Source: Bartonella phoceensis (GTDB taxonomy: Bacteria > Pseudomonadota > Alphaproteobacteria > Rhizobiales > Rhizobiaceae). Taken from it: a stretch of DNA of 64,000 bases. The stretch lies in assembly GCF_902825145.1 (NCBI RefSeq), contig NZ_CADEAD010000001.1:372001-436000 (forward strand), given 5' to 3'. This document shows positions 9,713 to 19,931 of the stretch, piece by piece; positions within the stretch are counted from its first letter, which is position 1, and each line of letters begins with the position of its first letter. Both the position numbers and the translations under genes were made by a program. A model generated the notes under the pieces. It was given only the letters and a program-made list of their open reading frames with translations. It had not been told where the DNA came from and did no database searches.

Positions 9713-10517
9713 TAAAACGACGAAACGTATCACTTCTGTTGAAATACGCTCAAGAAAGGGGCAAAAGCCGATTGTTTCTTTAACGGCTTATCAGGCTTAT
9801 ACGGCGCGGATTGCTGATCCCTATTGCGATTTTCTTTTGGTTGGTGATAGTGTTGGCATGGTCGTATATGGATTTGAGACAACGCTTCCTGTTAATTTAG
9901 ATATGATGATTTTGCATGGGCAGGCGGTTGTGCGTGGATCTCAAAGAGCTCTTGTCGTTGTTGATATGCCTTTTGGTTCTTATGAAAAAAGTCCAGAGCA
10001 AGCTTTTTTGAATGCATCGCGTGTTCTTGTACAAACAGGGTGTGGTGCGGTGAAGCTTGAAGGTGGTGCTTATATAGCAGAAACAATTGATTTTTTGTGT
10101 AAACGTGGCATTCCAGTTATGGGACATATCGGCCTTACTCCACAGGCGGTGAATCGTTTTGGTGGTTTCAAGACGCAAGGGTGCAATGGGAGTGATTGGC
10201 AAAAGATTGAAACTGATGGGGTAGCGATTGAAGAGGCTGGTGCTTTTGCTGTTGTTGTGGAAGGGGTTGTCGAACCCTTAGCGGTGAGGCTTACAGAAAA
10301 ACTTTCTATCCCGACTATTGGTATTGGCGCATCCAATCAGTGTGATGGACAAGTATTGGTTATGGAAGACATGTTGGGTTATGGCGCTTATGTACCAAAA
10401 TTTGTGCGTCGTTATGGTACTCTTGAACAAGCAATGGAGATGGCAATCAAGAATTATGCAAAGGATGTCACATCCCGTGCTTTTCCAGCAGAAAGGGAAG
10501 TTTACAAACTGAAATAA
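9699..10517 (+). CDS. panB: 3-methyl-2-oxobutanoate hydroxymethyltransferase
   Basis: Makes ketopantoate from 2-oxoisovalerate and 5,10-methylene-THF, upstream of PanC in pantothenate synthesis. Motifs include [36 protein letters not shown] and [16 protein letters not shown] chose the ATG at 9699 (272 residues) with AGGAGA 9 bases upstream; the frame is open to 9666 but without a ribosome-binding site. Last gene of the plus-strand block, followed by a convergent minus-strand gene. Confidence 0.95.
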   Translation: MSVHNKTTKRITSVEIRSRKGQKPIVSLTAYQAYTARIADPYCDFLLVGDSVGMVVYGFETTLPVNLDMMILHGQAVVRGSQRALVVVDMPFGSYEKSPEQAFLNASRVLVQTGCGAVKLEGGAYIAETIDFLCKRGIPVMGHIGLTPQAVNRFGGFKTQGCNGSDWQKIETDGVAIEEAGAFAVVVEGVVEPLAVRLTEKLSIPTIGIGASNQCDGQVLVMEDMLGYGAYVPKFVRRYGTLEQAMEMAIKNYAKDVTSRAFPAEREVYKLK

Positions 10518-10924
10518 AATCCAGTCTAATTGAAAAATATGACAAGAGAGCATTTGTTATCGCACTCTGAGTGTTTATATGCTTTTTGCTTGAGTTCAAT
10601 TTGAGCGATGATTTTTGTCTTTTATTGCATTTACATATTATTTTATTTGCTCGTAAATACGTACGTTTTCAAAGTTTTTACTTTTACGGATGCATATTAT
10701 AAAAAAATGTAGACTTAATGCTGTTCGTTTTTGCTGATTTGAAACGACAATTTATTATAACGGTGAGGATTATAGAATATCAGATATCTATAGGACAGTA
10801 GATGGAATAAAGAAATTTATTCTTTTTATACTTACCTTCAATAAGATATTAAGAAGATAAAACAATAACTTAATAGATTCTTTTTCCACTAACATGATAA
10901 AGGATGAATGATGCAAGGAGAATA
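10518..10924. other. Intergenic region between convergent panB and HD-domain gene
   Basis: 407 AT-rich bases between converging genes. No coding frame or RNA gene recognised. Only short imperfect inverted repeats, such as CACTCTGAGTG near 10563, and no clear terminator. Confidence 0.55.
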
Positions 10925-11545
10925 TTAGTTTGATCTCTGCGTATCAAGGTTGCTAAAACGGATTAGAAAAGCGTTCTCAATTTGTTGTGTAGAGTATGGT
11001 TGCAAATTAAGATCATCGAGTAAAATATTATCAGGAGAACCAAAATAGCGAAGGGCTTCTTCTGTATTAAATCCAGCAAGCGTGATAGCTTCGTAGAATG
11101 CAGCAATACGGTCGGCTTGTTTGATTTTTTTTAAGAGCTTTTGAGGAGAATCAACGGGGAGAGAAAAACGCATATGGATGGCATCTTGTATACGTTTTTC
11201 GATGTACTCATATTGTTTTCCTATAACAGCTTTAAAGGGCGAAATGATATCACCGATAACATATTCTGGTGCATCATGAAGAAGAGCACACAAACACTCA
11301 TCGCTACATGATTGAGGAGAAAGTTTCTGAAATATTTGTTCTACCAAAAGTGAGTGTTGTGCAACAGAATAGGCATGTTCTCCTTGTGTTTGGCCGTTCC
11401 AACGCGCAACTCGGGAAAGTCCATGGGCAATATCTTCGATTTCAATATCAAAAGGGGAAGGGTTGAGCAAATCAAGTCGCCGACCAGAAAGCATTCTTTG
11501 CCAGGCACGTGCTTCTCCATTTCGTGATAATTCAGTTTTAGCCAT
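10925..11545 (-). CDS. HD-domain hydrolase, YfbR/5'-nucleotidase-like
   Basis: Metal-dependent phosphohydrolase of the HD superfamily. Visible metal ligands are EHAYSVAQHS (His), LLHDAPEYVIGDI (His-Asp pair) and the later ADRIAAFYEA (Asp), the arrangement of the YfbR-like branch that includes deoxynucleotide 5'-phosphatases. 206 residues. The start codon overlaps the ygfZ stop by one base (TAATG), so it is translated downstream of ygfZ. The substrate is not determined from sequence. Confidence 0.82.
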   Translation of the reverse strand: MAKTELSRNGEARAWQRMLSGRRLDLLNPSPFDIEIEDIAHGLSRVARWNGQTQGEHAYSVAQHSLLVEQIFQKLSPQSCSDECLCALLHDAPEYVIGDIISPFKAVIGKQYEYIEKRIQDAIHMRFSLPVDSPQKLLKKIKQADRIAAFYEAITLAGFNTEEALRYFGSPDNILLDDLNLQPYSTQQIENAFLIRFSNLDTQRSN

Positions 11546-12411
11546 TAGTGCATTTCCACAGTATTTTCAGGGAAGGTAAAATTCATATTTTCAGCAATAT
11601 TTATAGTGACGGGAACATTTTTTACTGTAAAGGGGATATTGTTATCCATAGCATCTTTGACGTGGTCAATACGCATTAAAGCAAGAGCTTCGTTTGCAGC
11701 ACATGTTTTCAAGTGGCCAAGTACCTTTGTTCCTGCTTCAACACTGGAACCTGGGATTAATTCATGTTGACTTTTTACGAGCAAAATACGACGACGGATT
11801 GTGCGGCGGTGATGCATTCGTGAAACAATTTCTTGCCCGATATAACACCCCTTATTGAATGAGAGTCCATTGATTTGATCGTAATTAATATCATGGGGAA
11901 AGACTTTACCTATTTCATAGTCTTGATCACTTTCTGCAATTGCGTAACGAACACGTAACCGATTCCAGTTGTTATGATATTCTGGAGCGAAAAAGGGTAC
12001 TTTTCCATAGATTCGTATTACTTTTTCTTTTTGTGGAAATCGTTTATCAAGAAAACTTGAATCAAAATCTAAAGTGTCTGATTCATTATTCCAAAAAACT
12101 GTAATAATCTCTTGTAATGGTTGTGTAATTTCCACTTTTTTATGAAACTTATAGAGGAGCAGACGCTTATAGAAGCTATCAGCTAAAGAGACAATGATAT
12201 CAATAAGATAACCGTCATCTCTTTTACCGATAAGAAAATCAGTAATGACTTTTCCTTGTGGGGATAAAAGAGCTCCAGGAAAAATTTCTTGTGAGCCAAT
12301 TTTTGTTACATCTGTCGTGATAAGAACTTGCAAAAAATCTGTTGCTTCTTCACCAGTAACTTTAATAATTCTACGGTTTTTAAAGAGAATGGCATTTTGT
12401 TTTTTAATCAT
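11545..12411 (-). CDS. ygfZ: Folate-binding protein YgfZ
   Basis: Tetrahydrofolate-binding protein that supports iron-sulfur cluster assembly or repair. The diagnostic motif KGCYIGQEIVSRMHHR is present, preceded by FLQVLITTDVTKI and FPGALLSPQGKVITDF as in the GcvT-like fold. I chose the ATG at 12411 (MIKKQNAILF, 288 residues) with AAGG upstream; an in-frame ATG at 12471 would add 20 residues and intrude on the promoter region of the divergent dihydroorotase gene. Related to the Fe-S theme of the Atm1-type transporter downstream. Confidence 0.9.
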   Translation of the reverse strand: MIKKQNAILFKNRRIIKVTGEEATDFLQVLITTDVTKIGSQEIFPGALLSPQGKVITDFLIGKRDDGYLIDIIVSLADSFYKRLLLYKFHKKVEITQPLQEIITVFWNNESDTLDFDSSFLDKRFPQKEKVIRIYGKVPFFAPEYHNNWNRLRVRYAIAESDQDYEIGKVFPHDINYDQINGLSFNKGCYIGQEIVSRMHHRRTIRRRILLVKSQHELIPGSSVEAGTKVLGHLKTCAANEALALMRIDHVKDAMDNNIPFTVKNVPVTINIAENMNFTFPENTVEMH

Positions 12412-12475
12412 GGTTCTTGCCTTTCTATCCAAAGTTACATAATCGATAAAGAAAGGATATGTAAGGAGCACGGCT

Positions 12476-13804
12476 ATGTTTAAAACATTTGATACAATTT
12501 TTAAAGGTGCAACAGTTGTAAACCATGATGGACAGTATAAGCGTGATATTGGTGTTACAAATGGCTGTATTGCTGAAATTGGTGATCTTACATGTGCATC
12601 TGCTGGTGAAGTGATTGATTGTACAGGACTACATATTTTGCCAGGTATTATTGATAGTCAAGTACATTTTCGCGAACCAGGCAATGAACATAAGGAGGAT
12701 TTAGAAAGCGGCTCTTATTCTGCGGTGTTGGGGGGAGTTACAGCAGTATTTGAAATGCCTAATACTAATCCCTTAACCACATCAGAAGAAGCATTGTCTG
12801 ATAAGGTAAAACGCGGATTTCATCGGATGCATTGTGATTTTGCCTTTTGGGTTGGAGGAACGCGTGAAAATGCACATGAATTGGCTGAGTTAGAAAGACT
12901 TCCTGGTGCTGCTGGAATTAAAGTATTTATGGGATCTTCTACGGGTGATCTTTTGGTGGATGATGATGAAAGTGTGCGCCTTATTTTGGAGAATACACGC
13001 CGTCGTGCGGCTTTTCATTCTGAAGATGAGGAAAGGCTTAAAGAGCGTAAAATATTGTGTATTGAAGGAGATGCATCATCACATCCAGTGTGGCGTGATG
13101 AGGTTGTAGCATTAAAATGTACACAGCGCTTAGTAAAAATCGCGCATGAAACGAAGGCGCGCATTCATGTTTTACATCTTTCTACTGCAGAGGAAATTGA
13201 TTTTCTAAAAAAACATAAGGATGTAGCGACAATTGAAGTTACGCAGCATCATCTGACTTTAACTGCTGATGCTTATCAGCATTTTGGTACACTCATTCAA
13301 ATGAATCCTCCAATCCGTGAGAGCCGCCACCGTGAAGCTCTTTGGTATGGTGTTCAGCAAGGTATTGTTGATGTATTAGGTTCTGATCATGCACCTCATA
13401 CACTTGAAGAAAAACTACGGCCTTATCCTGCTTCACCTTCCGGTATGACAGGTGTGCAAACAACAGCGGCAATTATGCTCACACATGTCAATGCGGGAAA
13501 GATCTCTCTTGAACGTTTTGTTGATCTCACGTCGCATGGTCCTAGCCGCATTTTTGGTCTAAGCTGTAAGGGGCGCCTTGCTGTTGGATATGATGCTGAT
13601 TTAACTATTGTTGATTTGAAGCGGGAAGCAGTTATTACAAATGCATTAATTGGTTCACGTGCAGGGTGGACACCTTATGATGGTCAAAAGGTTAAAGGTT
13701 GGCCTGTTGGGACTGTTATTCGTGGTATGCGCGTTATGTGGGAAGGTGAAATTATCACACCTTCGCAAGGTGAACCTGTTAAATTTATAGAAGCTTTAGT
13801 GTGA
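12476..13804 (+). CDS. pyrC: Dihydroorotase (class I), with Gln in the HxH metal motif
   Basis: Amidohydrolase that cyclises carbamoyl-aspartate to dihydroorotate in pyrimidine synthesis. The 442 residues hold LPGIIDSQVHFREPG, GIKVFMGSSTG (metal-site lysine region), FHSEDEERL, IHVLHLSTAEE and DVLGSDHAPHT. The first His of the usual DxHxH motif is Gln62 here, while His64 and the remaining ligands are retained. From memory, related Hyphomicrobiales proteins carry the same Gln, so it is probably a lineage trait rather than decay. It could instead be a dihydroorotase-like paralogue; a pyrB-linked pyrC may exist elsewhere in the genome. Confidence 0.85.
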   Translation: MFKTFDTIFKGATVVNHDGQYKRDIGVTNGCIAEIGDLTCASAGEVIDCTGLHILPGIIDSQVHFREPGNEHKEDLESGSYSAVLGGVTAVFEMPNTNPLTTSEEALSDKVKRGFHRMHCDFAFWVGGTRENAHELAELERLPGAAGIKVFMGSSTGDLLVDDDESVRLILENTRRRAAFHSEDEERLKERKILCIEGDASSHPVWRDEVVALKCTQRLVKIAHETKARIHVLHLSTAEEIDFLKKHKDVATIEVTQHHLTLTADAYQHFGTLIQMNPPIRESRHREALWYGVQQGIVDVLGSDHAPHTLEEKLRPYPASPSGMTGVQTTAAIMLTHVNAGKISLERFVDLTSHGPSRIFGLSCKGRLAVGYDADLTIVDLKREAVITNALIGSRAGWTPYDGQKVKGWPVGTVIRGMRVMWEGEIITPSQGEPVKFIEALV

Positions 13805-13986
13805 TCACATAAAATTGATTGGATTTTATGAAACAACTTTATGGGCAAAAGGTACTCATGGTGATTTTATTGTACACATTAAAAGTATATTAAGGATTTA
13901 TTCTTTAAAATTTGCCATAATTCATATCAGAATAAGCCTATCGATCTGGCCATTTTTAAGAGTATTGTCAGTGGGGTAGATCAAAA

Positions 13987-14385
13987 TCAAGGGTTTGGTA
14001 ATTTTTGTACAGGTTGACTGTTGTAAGACGTGATAAGGCTTTCAGATAAGGCTCTTCCTTCTTCAATATATCTTTGGTTTGCTTCAATTGCTGATTGTGT
14101 ACAATGATGATAATTTTCTGAAAAAGCACGATACGCTCTATTAAATTCTTCATAAAAGTAAGCGCGTCTTTGCGGCATTGGTTGTTCTGCCTCAATCAGT
14201 ACATGCATGTAGTCATACCATTGATTTGTTGGAGTACTGCAAAGATTTTGTAGAAAGTGAAGGGATCCCAAAATTTCTGCTAGCCGTAACAATTTTGTCT
14301 CATAGGATGGTGATTGTTGTGCAAAAATTGGCATTAAAGTTAAAAAAAATATTAAAAAAATGATATTTATCAATATATTACGCAT
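13987..14385 (-). CDS. TIGR02301 family secreted protein
   Basis: Small exported protein of unknown function found in Hyphomicrobiales. The N-terminus (residues 1-22, ending PIFAQQ) is a signal peptide with likely cleavage after FA. The mature part contains RLAEILGSLHFLQNLC, then WYDYMHVLIEAEQP, FNRAYRAFSENYHHC and EGRALSESL, a pattern I recognise as TIGR02301. Two cysteines (in LQNLC and YHHC) could form a disulfide. 132 residues, convergent with the dihydroorotase gene. Family assignment is from memory of the pattern. Confidence 0.75.
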   Translation of the reverse strand: MRNILINIIFLIFFLTLMPIFAQQSPSYETKLLRLAEILGSLHFLQNLCSTPTNQWYDYMHVLIEAEQPMPQRRAYFYEEFNRAYRAFSENYHHCTQSAIEANQRYIEEGRALSESLITSYNSQPVQKLPNP

Positions 14386-14897
14386 TAATTTATTTGCTTC
14401 CCTTTAATAAATTGCTGTATCATTACAATCGCGCAAAATGATTTTGTCATAGAGCATATGTTAAAAGATAGGACGCAAATGAATTTATGCATCATTCTTA
14501 ATAACTGGTATGTTGTAAAATTTAGGGCATGCATAGAGAGTCAGGAAAGTGCTAAAGAGATTTATTGAAAATTCTAACAAAGCTTTATATGATCAAAACT
14601 TCAAATTTTCTGTATACAATTTGTTTTTCATGTAAATTTAGGTTGTATTGCACATTACAGATTTTCTTCTGTGACACTTTTTCCTCGAGAAAAAGTATGT
14701 ATCGATAAAAACTCTTATCCAATCCAATGAAGTGGATTGTTTTTGTGACAGATGAACGATACAGCCTAGAGGAAAGGGGCAACTATGAGAATTTTACAAA
14801 AGCGATCGAAATTTTTAGCTTAAACCGCATAATGCAATGATTTTGGATAAGATTTATCTTAGGAGGCGGCGAATAATATCGCTAATGGAGTATAAGG
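14386..14897. other. Intergenic region upstream of cysS
   Basis: 512 bases between the divergent TIGR02301 gene and cysS. A 65-codon minus-strand frame at 14585-14782 matches nothing I know and lacks a clear ribosome-binding site. GGAG just upstream of 14898 serves cysS. No remnant recognised. Confidence 0.55.
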
Positions 14898-16403
14898 ATG
14901 AGAGAGTTGCGATTTTATAATACGCTTACACGTAAAAAAGAAAATTTTATACCGATAGATGCGACGAAAGTACGTCTTTATGTTTGTGGTCCAACAGTTT
15001 ATGATTATGCGCATATAGGTAATGCGCGTCCTGTAATTATTTTTGATGTTTTATTTCGTTTATTGCGTCATATTTATGGAAATGATCATGTTATATATGT
15101 ACGCAATATTACAGATGTGGATGATAAAATTAATGCACGAGCAGCTTGCGAATATCCAGAGTTAGCACTTAATGATGCTATTCGTCGATTGACGGAGCGT
15201 ACTTATTCTCAATTTCAACAAGACACAAGAGCACTTGGTTGTTTGTTGCCAACCAGTCAACCACGTGCAACGGATCATTTGGAAGAAATGCGCTCTTTGA
15301 TTGAAAGGTTGCTTGAAAAGGGGCATGCTTATAAAGCAGAAAATCATATTTTATTTTCTGTGAGTAGTATCAAAAAACATCCCCATTATGGGTCATTTGC
15401 AAAACGTTCGTTGGATGAAATGAGAGCGGGTGCGCGTGTTGATGTTGCTGCTTATAAAAGAGAAGAGATAGACTTTGTTTTATGGAAGCCTTCTGCGGAG
15501 GGGGAACCAGGTTGGGTATCACCAGCAGGAATTTCTGTTTTAGGGCGTCCAGGGTGGCATATTGAATGTTCTGCAATGTCAATGGCGAAACTCTTAACAC
15601 CCTATGGTGGTGGTTTGACTTGTGATGATCCAACAGCAAATATTTTTGATATTCATGGTGGTGGACTTGATTTGATTTTTCCTCACCATGAAAATGAAAT
15701 TGCGCAAAGTTGTTCAGCTTTTGGAACTGAGCGAATGGCTAATCTTTGGATGCATAATGGTTTTTTGCAGGTTGAAGGCAAAAAGATGTCCAAAAGCCTT
15801 GGTAATTTCGTGACTATCCGTTCTATTTTGGAAAGTGATTTTTTTGAGTTTAATGACATTTCGTCAGATGAAATAAAGCAAAATTGGGCAGGTTTGTCTG
15901 CGCGTTTTTCGATGTTACAGACACATTATCGTGAACCGTTAAATTGGACAGCTGAGCGCTTAGCAAACTCTAGTCGAGAACTGTATCGTTGGTATGAATT
16001 GCTTCGTTATAAAAAGGGTTGTATGGAGAAGAACGAATCTCTTGATAAATCTTTAATAAATGCACTCAGTGATGATCTTAACACTCCGAACGCGTTTGCT
16101 CTTTTACGCAAGTTTTATAAAACAGATGATGCTATATCTCTGGCAAATGGGATGAATTTATTTGGGCTCTTGCGCCAAGAGTGGGTGAGAGATGGAGAGT
16201 GCCCATTGTTTATGAGAAAAGCTTCTCTTGATTCAAAATTTATTAATCAACGCATTGCTGAAAGGCTGCGACTTATCCATAATAAAGAGTGGGCAGCTGC
16301 GGATACAATTCGTGATGAGCTTGCAGCCGAGGGGGTTATTTTAAAAGATGAAAAAGACCCACAGACCGGCGAGCGTGTGACAATGTGGGAAATGAAGCGA
16401 TGA
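14898..16403 (+). CDS. cysS: Cysteinyl-tRNA synthetase
   Basis: Charges tRNA-Cys. The class I signature HIGNARP (HIGH-type) follows the zinc-binding [10 protein letters not shown]; the other zinc ligands lie in WHIECSAMS and [11 protein letters not shown]; the KMSKS loop reads [10 protein letters not shown]. 501 residues, slightly long for the family but normal in alphaproteobacteria. ATG at 14898 with GGAG upstream. Stands alone with its own promoter region. Confidence 0.97.
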   Translation: MRELRFYNTLTRKKENFIPIDATKVRLYVCGPTVYDYAHIGNARPVIIFDVLFRLLRHIYGNDHVIYVRNITDVDDKINARAACEYPELALNDAIRRLTERTYSQFQQDTRALGCLLPTSQPRATDHLEEMRSLIERLLEKGHAYKAENHILFSVSSIKKHPHYGSFAKRSLDEMRAGARVDVAAYKREEIDFVLWKPSAEGEPGWVSPAGISVLGRPGWHIECSAMSMAKLLTPYGGGLTCDDPTANIFDIHGGGLDLIFPHHENEIAQSCSAFGTERMANLWMHNGFLQVEGKKMSKSLGNFVTIRSILESDFFEFNDISSDEIKQNWAGLSARFSMLQTHYREPLNWTAERLANSSRELYRWYELLRYKKGCMEKNESLDKSLINALSDDLNTPNAFALLRKFYKTDDAISLANGMNLFGLLRQEWVRDGECPLFMRKASLDSKFINQRIAERLRLIHNKEWAAADTIRDELAAEGVILKDEKDPQTGERVTMWEMKR

Positions 16404-16447
16404 TAATTTGCCTATTCCAGCAGCTCTCATAAAAAAGGGAGAATATG

Positions 16448-17119
16448 ATGGAATTTATATATAGTTATGGGCATGTCGCATTTAAGCTAGCTGTAGGTCT
16501 TATTGCTTTTCTCGTAATTTTAAGAACAACCGGCCGTGGTAGTCTTAGTCAAATGACACCCGTTGATTTGGTGAGTAATTTTGTAATGGGGGGTATTATC
16601 GGAGGGATGATTTATAATCCCAATATTAGTATTTTTCAATTATTGGCTGTTTTGTGTATTTGGCAAGCTTTGCTTACATCGCTCAATTTTTTTGCACGCT
16701 ATTCTGTTTTTTTTCGTCGTCTTGTTGCAGGTCAGAATGTCACATTAGTTTTGGATGGCGTATTTCAAATGGATAAAATTAAGAATTTGGGTATTACCGT
16801 CGATGATTTGATTACAATGTTGCGCATTAAAGGCTGTAGTTTACATGAAGCAGCTTTTGTTCATTTAGAAACCAATGGCGATTGTTCTGTTGTTAAAAAA
16901 GAGGAAGGTAAAAAGTCTGTCATTCTAGTACAAAATGGTGAAATTTTCGATAAAGGTCTTAAAGAAATTGGTAGATCAAAGACATGGCTTCAAGCAGAAT
17001 TGAAAAAAAAACGTATAAAGGCTGAGAATTTATTTGCAGCAGAATGGTATGAGCATACAGACCAAAATAATAAACCTCATAAAGGATTATTTCTTGTTCC
17101 TTTTTCAAAAACAGTCTAA
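16448..17119 (+). CDS. DUF421 / YetF-like membrane protein
   Basis: Inner-membrane protein. Three hydrophobic segments lie in residues about 8-85 (LAVGLIAFLVILRTTGRGS, NFVMGGIIGGMIYNP, LLAVLCIWQALLTS). The cytosolic C-terminal domain carries the DUF421 pattern MLRIKGCSLHEAAFVHLETNGDCSV. GGGAG upstream favours the second ATG (16448) over 16445. Family function is poorly known (YetF relatives are linked to membrane or spore biology in Bacillus). Followed by the ABC transporter with a 100-base gap. Confidence 0.83.
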   Translation: MEFIYSYGHVAFKLAVGLIAFLVILRTTGRGSLSQMTPVDLVSNFVMGGIIGGMIYNPNISIFQLLAVLCIWQALLTSLNFFARYSVFFRRLVAGQNVTLVLDGVFQMDKIKNLGITVDDLITMLRIKGCSLHEAAFVHLETNGDCSVVKKEEGKKSVILVQNGEIFDKGLKEIGRSKTWLQAELKKKRIKAENLFAAEWYEHTDQNNKPHKGLFLVPFSKTV

Positions 17120-17222
17120 CTTCGGAGATGTATACGTATCGTTTACAGAATGTAACCTATAAACGACAAAAAAGAAAATATTGCGATGCCTATTGAGTCG
17201 ATGGTAGAAAAGTAAGGGCTTT

Positions 17223-19079
17223 ATGAATCAAAATAAAACGATAAAAACTGTATCATCAGATACAGGCCATACTTTGCGTACACTTTATAATCTATGGCCT
17301 TATATGTGGCCAGTGGGACGCCGTGATTTAAAAGTGCGGGTACTATGGGCACTATTTTACCTCGTTTTAGCTAAGCTGTTTCTCATATCTGTACCGTATT
17401 TCTTTAAATATGCTACGGATGCACTTGATGTAGGCTTTAAGTTCTCTATGCGGGAGGCATCAAGTTATATTATACCTATTATGCTGGTTTTAGCATATAA
17501 TGTTACACGTATTGTTCAAGCTGCATTAAATCAGTTACGCGATTCTTTATTCGCAACCGTTGGTCAACATGCCATCCGTCAGTTAGCCTATAAGACCTTT
17601 GTTCATGTTCATGGATTGTCTTTGCGATTTCATTTGGAAAAGCGAACTGGTGGGCTTTTTCGTGTGATTGAACGTGGTACAAAGGGAATTGAAGCTATTG
17701 TTAGATTTTCAATTCTGAACACAGTACCAACGGTTTTAGAGTTTATTTTGACAGCATTTGTATTCTACATAAACTATAGTTGGCGTTATTTTTGCATAGT
17801 TGTAATAATAGTCAGTTTATATACGTGGTTCACAATCAAGGCGAGTGATTGGCGTATTCGTATTCGGCAAGCAATGAATACAGCAGATACTGAAGCTAAT
17901 ACGCGTGCTGTTGATTCTCTTTTGAATTTTGAAACAATTAAATATTTTTGCAATGAGACTCTGGAAGCACACCGATTTGACTCTTCTATGGCAAATTATG
18001 AAAAAGCAGCGACCAAAATTTGGACATCATTAAGTTGGCTTAATTTTGGTCAGGCTCTTATTTTTGGTATTGGGATGGCTATCTTGATGTTGATGTCAGC
18101 TTACGAAGTTTTTCGTGGGGCACAAACTGTAGGAGATTTCGTTTTTATTAATGCGCTTTTGATACAGTTTTCCATTCCATTAAATTTTATTGGTTCAATT
18201 TATCGTGATGTTCGACAAGGTTTAACTGATATTGAAGCCATGTTTGATCTTTTAGATGTTAAGCAAGAGATTGTTGATAAATCAAATGCTGAACCATTAG
18301 TGGTGAGGGATGGTACTATTCGGTTTAATCAGGTAAAATTTTCCTATGATCCATCTCGTCATATTCTTAAGGATATTGATTTTGAAGTTCCTGGAGGCAA
18401 AACAGTTGCAATTGTTGGACCATCTGGTTCTGGTAAATCGACTATTTCTCGATTACTTTTTCGTTTTTATGATGTTGACGCGGGTTCCATTACAATTGAT
18501 GGACAAGATATCCGTGATGTAACACAAAAAAGTTTGCGTGAAGCTATCGGTATGGTGCCGCAGGATACCGTATTATTTAATGATACGATTGCATATAATA
18601 TTTACTATGGACGCCCAAGTGCTACAGAGGAAGAGATGCGTAAAGCTGCTGAAATGGCACAGATATCAAAATTTATTGAGATGCTGCCAGAAGGATTTCA
18701 GTCTATGGTAGGTGAGCGTGGACTTAAACTATCAGGTGGTGAAAAACAACGTGTGGCTGTTGCACGGACACTGTTAAAAGCTCCTCCACTTCTCATTTTA
18801 GATGAAGCAACTGCAGCTCTTGATACAGCAACGGAACAGGAAATTCAACAAGCATTGGATGTTGTTAGCCGTGGGCGTACAACATTGATAATTGCACATC
18901 GTCTTTCTACTGTGATAAATGCTGATGAAATTTTAGTTCTCAAAAATGGCCGTATTATTGAAAATGGAACGCATGTAGAGCTTTTACGTAAGAAAGGTTT
19001 GTATGCTTCAATGTGGAATAAACAGCTTGAAGTCTCACAAGCTGAAGAAAAGTTACGCAAAATACGTAAAGAAGATTAG
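17223..19079 (+). CDS. Atm1-type ABC exporter (ATP-binding/permease fusion)
   Basis: Half-transporter expected to act as a homodimer in the inner membrane. The transmembrane domain covers residues about 40-330 with several hydrophobic stretches, and the nucleotide-binding domain about 355-600. Walker A is GPSGSGKST, the signature is LSGGEKQR, Walker B is LLILDEATAALD, and the switch region is IIAHRLSTV. The N-terminal region (GLFRVIERGTKGIE, NFETIKYFCNE) resembles the Atm1/HMT1 group, which exports glutathione-linked sulfur or metal compounds and supports Fe-S maturation. 618 residues. Substrate is inferred only from family resemblance. Confidence 0.85.
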   Translation: MNQNKTIKTVSSDTGHTLRTLYNLWPYMWPVGRRDLKVRVLWALFYLVLAKLFLISVPYFFKYATDALDVGFKFSMREASSYIIPIMLVLAYNVTRIVQAALNQLRDSLFATVGQHAIRQLAYKTFVHVHGLSLRFHLEKRTGGLFRVIERGTKGIEAIVRFSILNTVPTVLEFILTAFVFYINYSWRYFCIVVIIVSLYTWFTIKASDWRIRIRQAMNTADTEANTRAVDSLLNFETIKYFCNETLEAHRFDSSMANYEKAATKIWTSLSWLNFGQALIFGIGMAILMLMSAYEVFRGAQTVGDFVFINALLIQFSIPLNFIGSIYRDVRQGLTDIEAMFDLLDVKQEIVDKSNAEPLVVRDGTIRFNQVKFSYDPSRHILKDIDFEVPGGKTVAIVGPSGSGKSTISRLLFRFYDVDAGSITIDGQDIRDVTQKSLREAIGMVPQDTVLFNDTIAYNIYYGRPSATEEEMRKAAEMAQISKFIEMLPEGFQSMVGERGLKLSGGEKQRVAVARTLLKAPPLLILDEATAALDTATEQEIQQALDVVSRGRTTLIIAHRLSTVINADEILVLKNGRIIENGTHVELLRKKGLYASMWNKQLEVSQAEEKLRKIRKED

Positions 19080-19224
19080 ATGGGTATTATTAATCGTAAA
19101 AAATAAACTGCGCAAAATGTGGACCATAACTTTATGTGGAGTGATTGATGAAGTACATAAAAGAATAAGGAGGAACAAAAAGATTTATTACTTGTTTTAA
19201 GTTATACTATGAATAGGAAATTAC

Positions 19225-19923
19225 ATGAGTATTCTACAATCTATCCATAATGGCTTTGTACCAATTCATAAAGAAGGTTACCCTTTTATTATAGCGTTTT
19301 TTATCATTTCGCTCATTCTTGGTTGGGTATGGAGTCCGTTATTTTGGTGTGGTATGATTCTTACTGTGTGGTGTATATACTTTTTCCGTGATCCAGATCG
19401 TGTCATTCCTTTGAATGCAAATTGGGTTCTCTCTCCTGCTGATGGGCGTATCTCATTCGTTGAACCATGTATCCCTCCAGAAGAATTGGGATTAGGTAAG
19501 GAGGAAATGATCCGTATTTCTGTGTTTATGGATCTTTTTTCATGTCATATCAATCGTATTCCCATAAGTGGTACGGTAGAGTCTATCATTTATCATCCAG
19601 GTCGTTTTATCAATGCTGAGCTTGATAAGGCTAGTCAATTTAATGAGCGTAATGGGATGGTGATTGACAGCAAACATGGTAAAATCGGTGTGGTACAGAT
19701 AGCTGGGATGTTTGCTCGCCGGATTATTTGTTGGTCAAAAGAAAATGACTCTGTTATCACTGGAGAACGATTTGGATTGATTCGTTTTGGTTCTCGTCTT
19801 GATATTTATATACCAACGGGAGTAAAATTGCGTGTTGCGGTTGGCCAGACAGCAATTGCTGGGGAGACAGTTTTAGCTTCTTTTGATGATAAGAATTCTA
19901 CAACTGACTTCAGATTTGATTAG
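19225..19923 (+). CDS. psd: Phosphatidylserine decarboxylase proenzyme
   Basis: Makes phosphatidylethanolamine from phosphatidylserine. The 232-residue short form has an N-terminal hydrophobic segment (about 22-50), [15 protein letters not shown], and the self-cleavage site RFGSRLD, where Ser190 should become the pyruvoyl group. This length and motif fit the short class found in alphaproteobacteria. Followed 8 bases later by pssA, which supplies its substrate. Confidence 0.95.
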   Translation: MSILQSIHNGFVPIHKEGYPFIIAFFIISLILGWVWSPLFWCGMILTVWCIYFFRDPDRVIPLNANWVLSPADGRISFVEPCIPPEELGLGKEEMIRISVFMDLFSCHINRIPISGTVESIIYHPGRFINAELDKASQFNERNGMVIDSKHGKIGVVQIAGMFARRIICWSKENDSVITGERFGLIRFGSRLDIYIPTGVKLRVAVGQTAIAGETVLASFDDKNSTTDFRFD

Positions 19924-19931
19924 GACGAACA

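Noticed and set aside
14585..14782. 65-codon minus-strand open frame upstream of cysS
   Set aside because: No family resemblance, and it lies in the expected promoter region of cysS.
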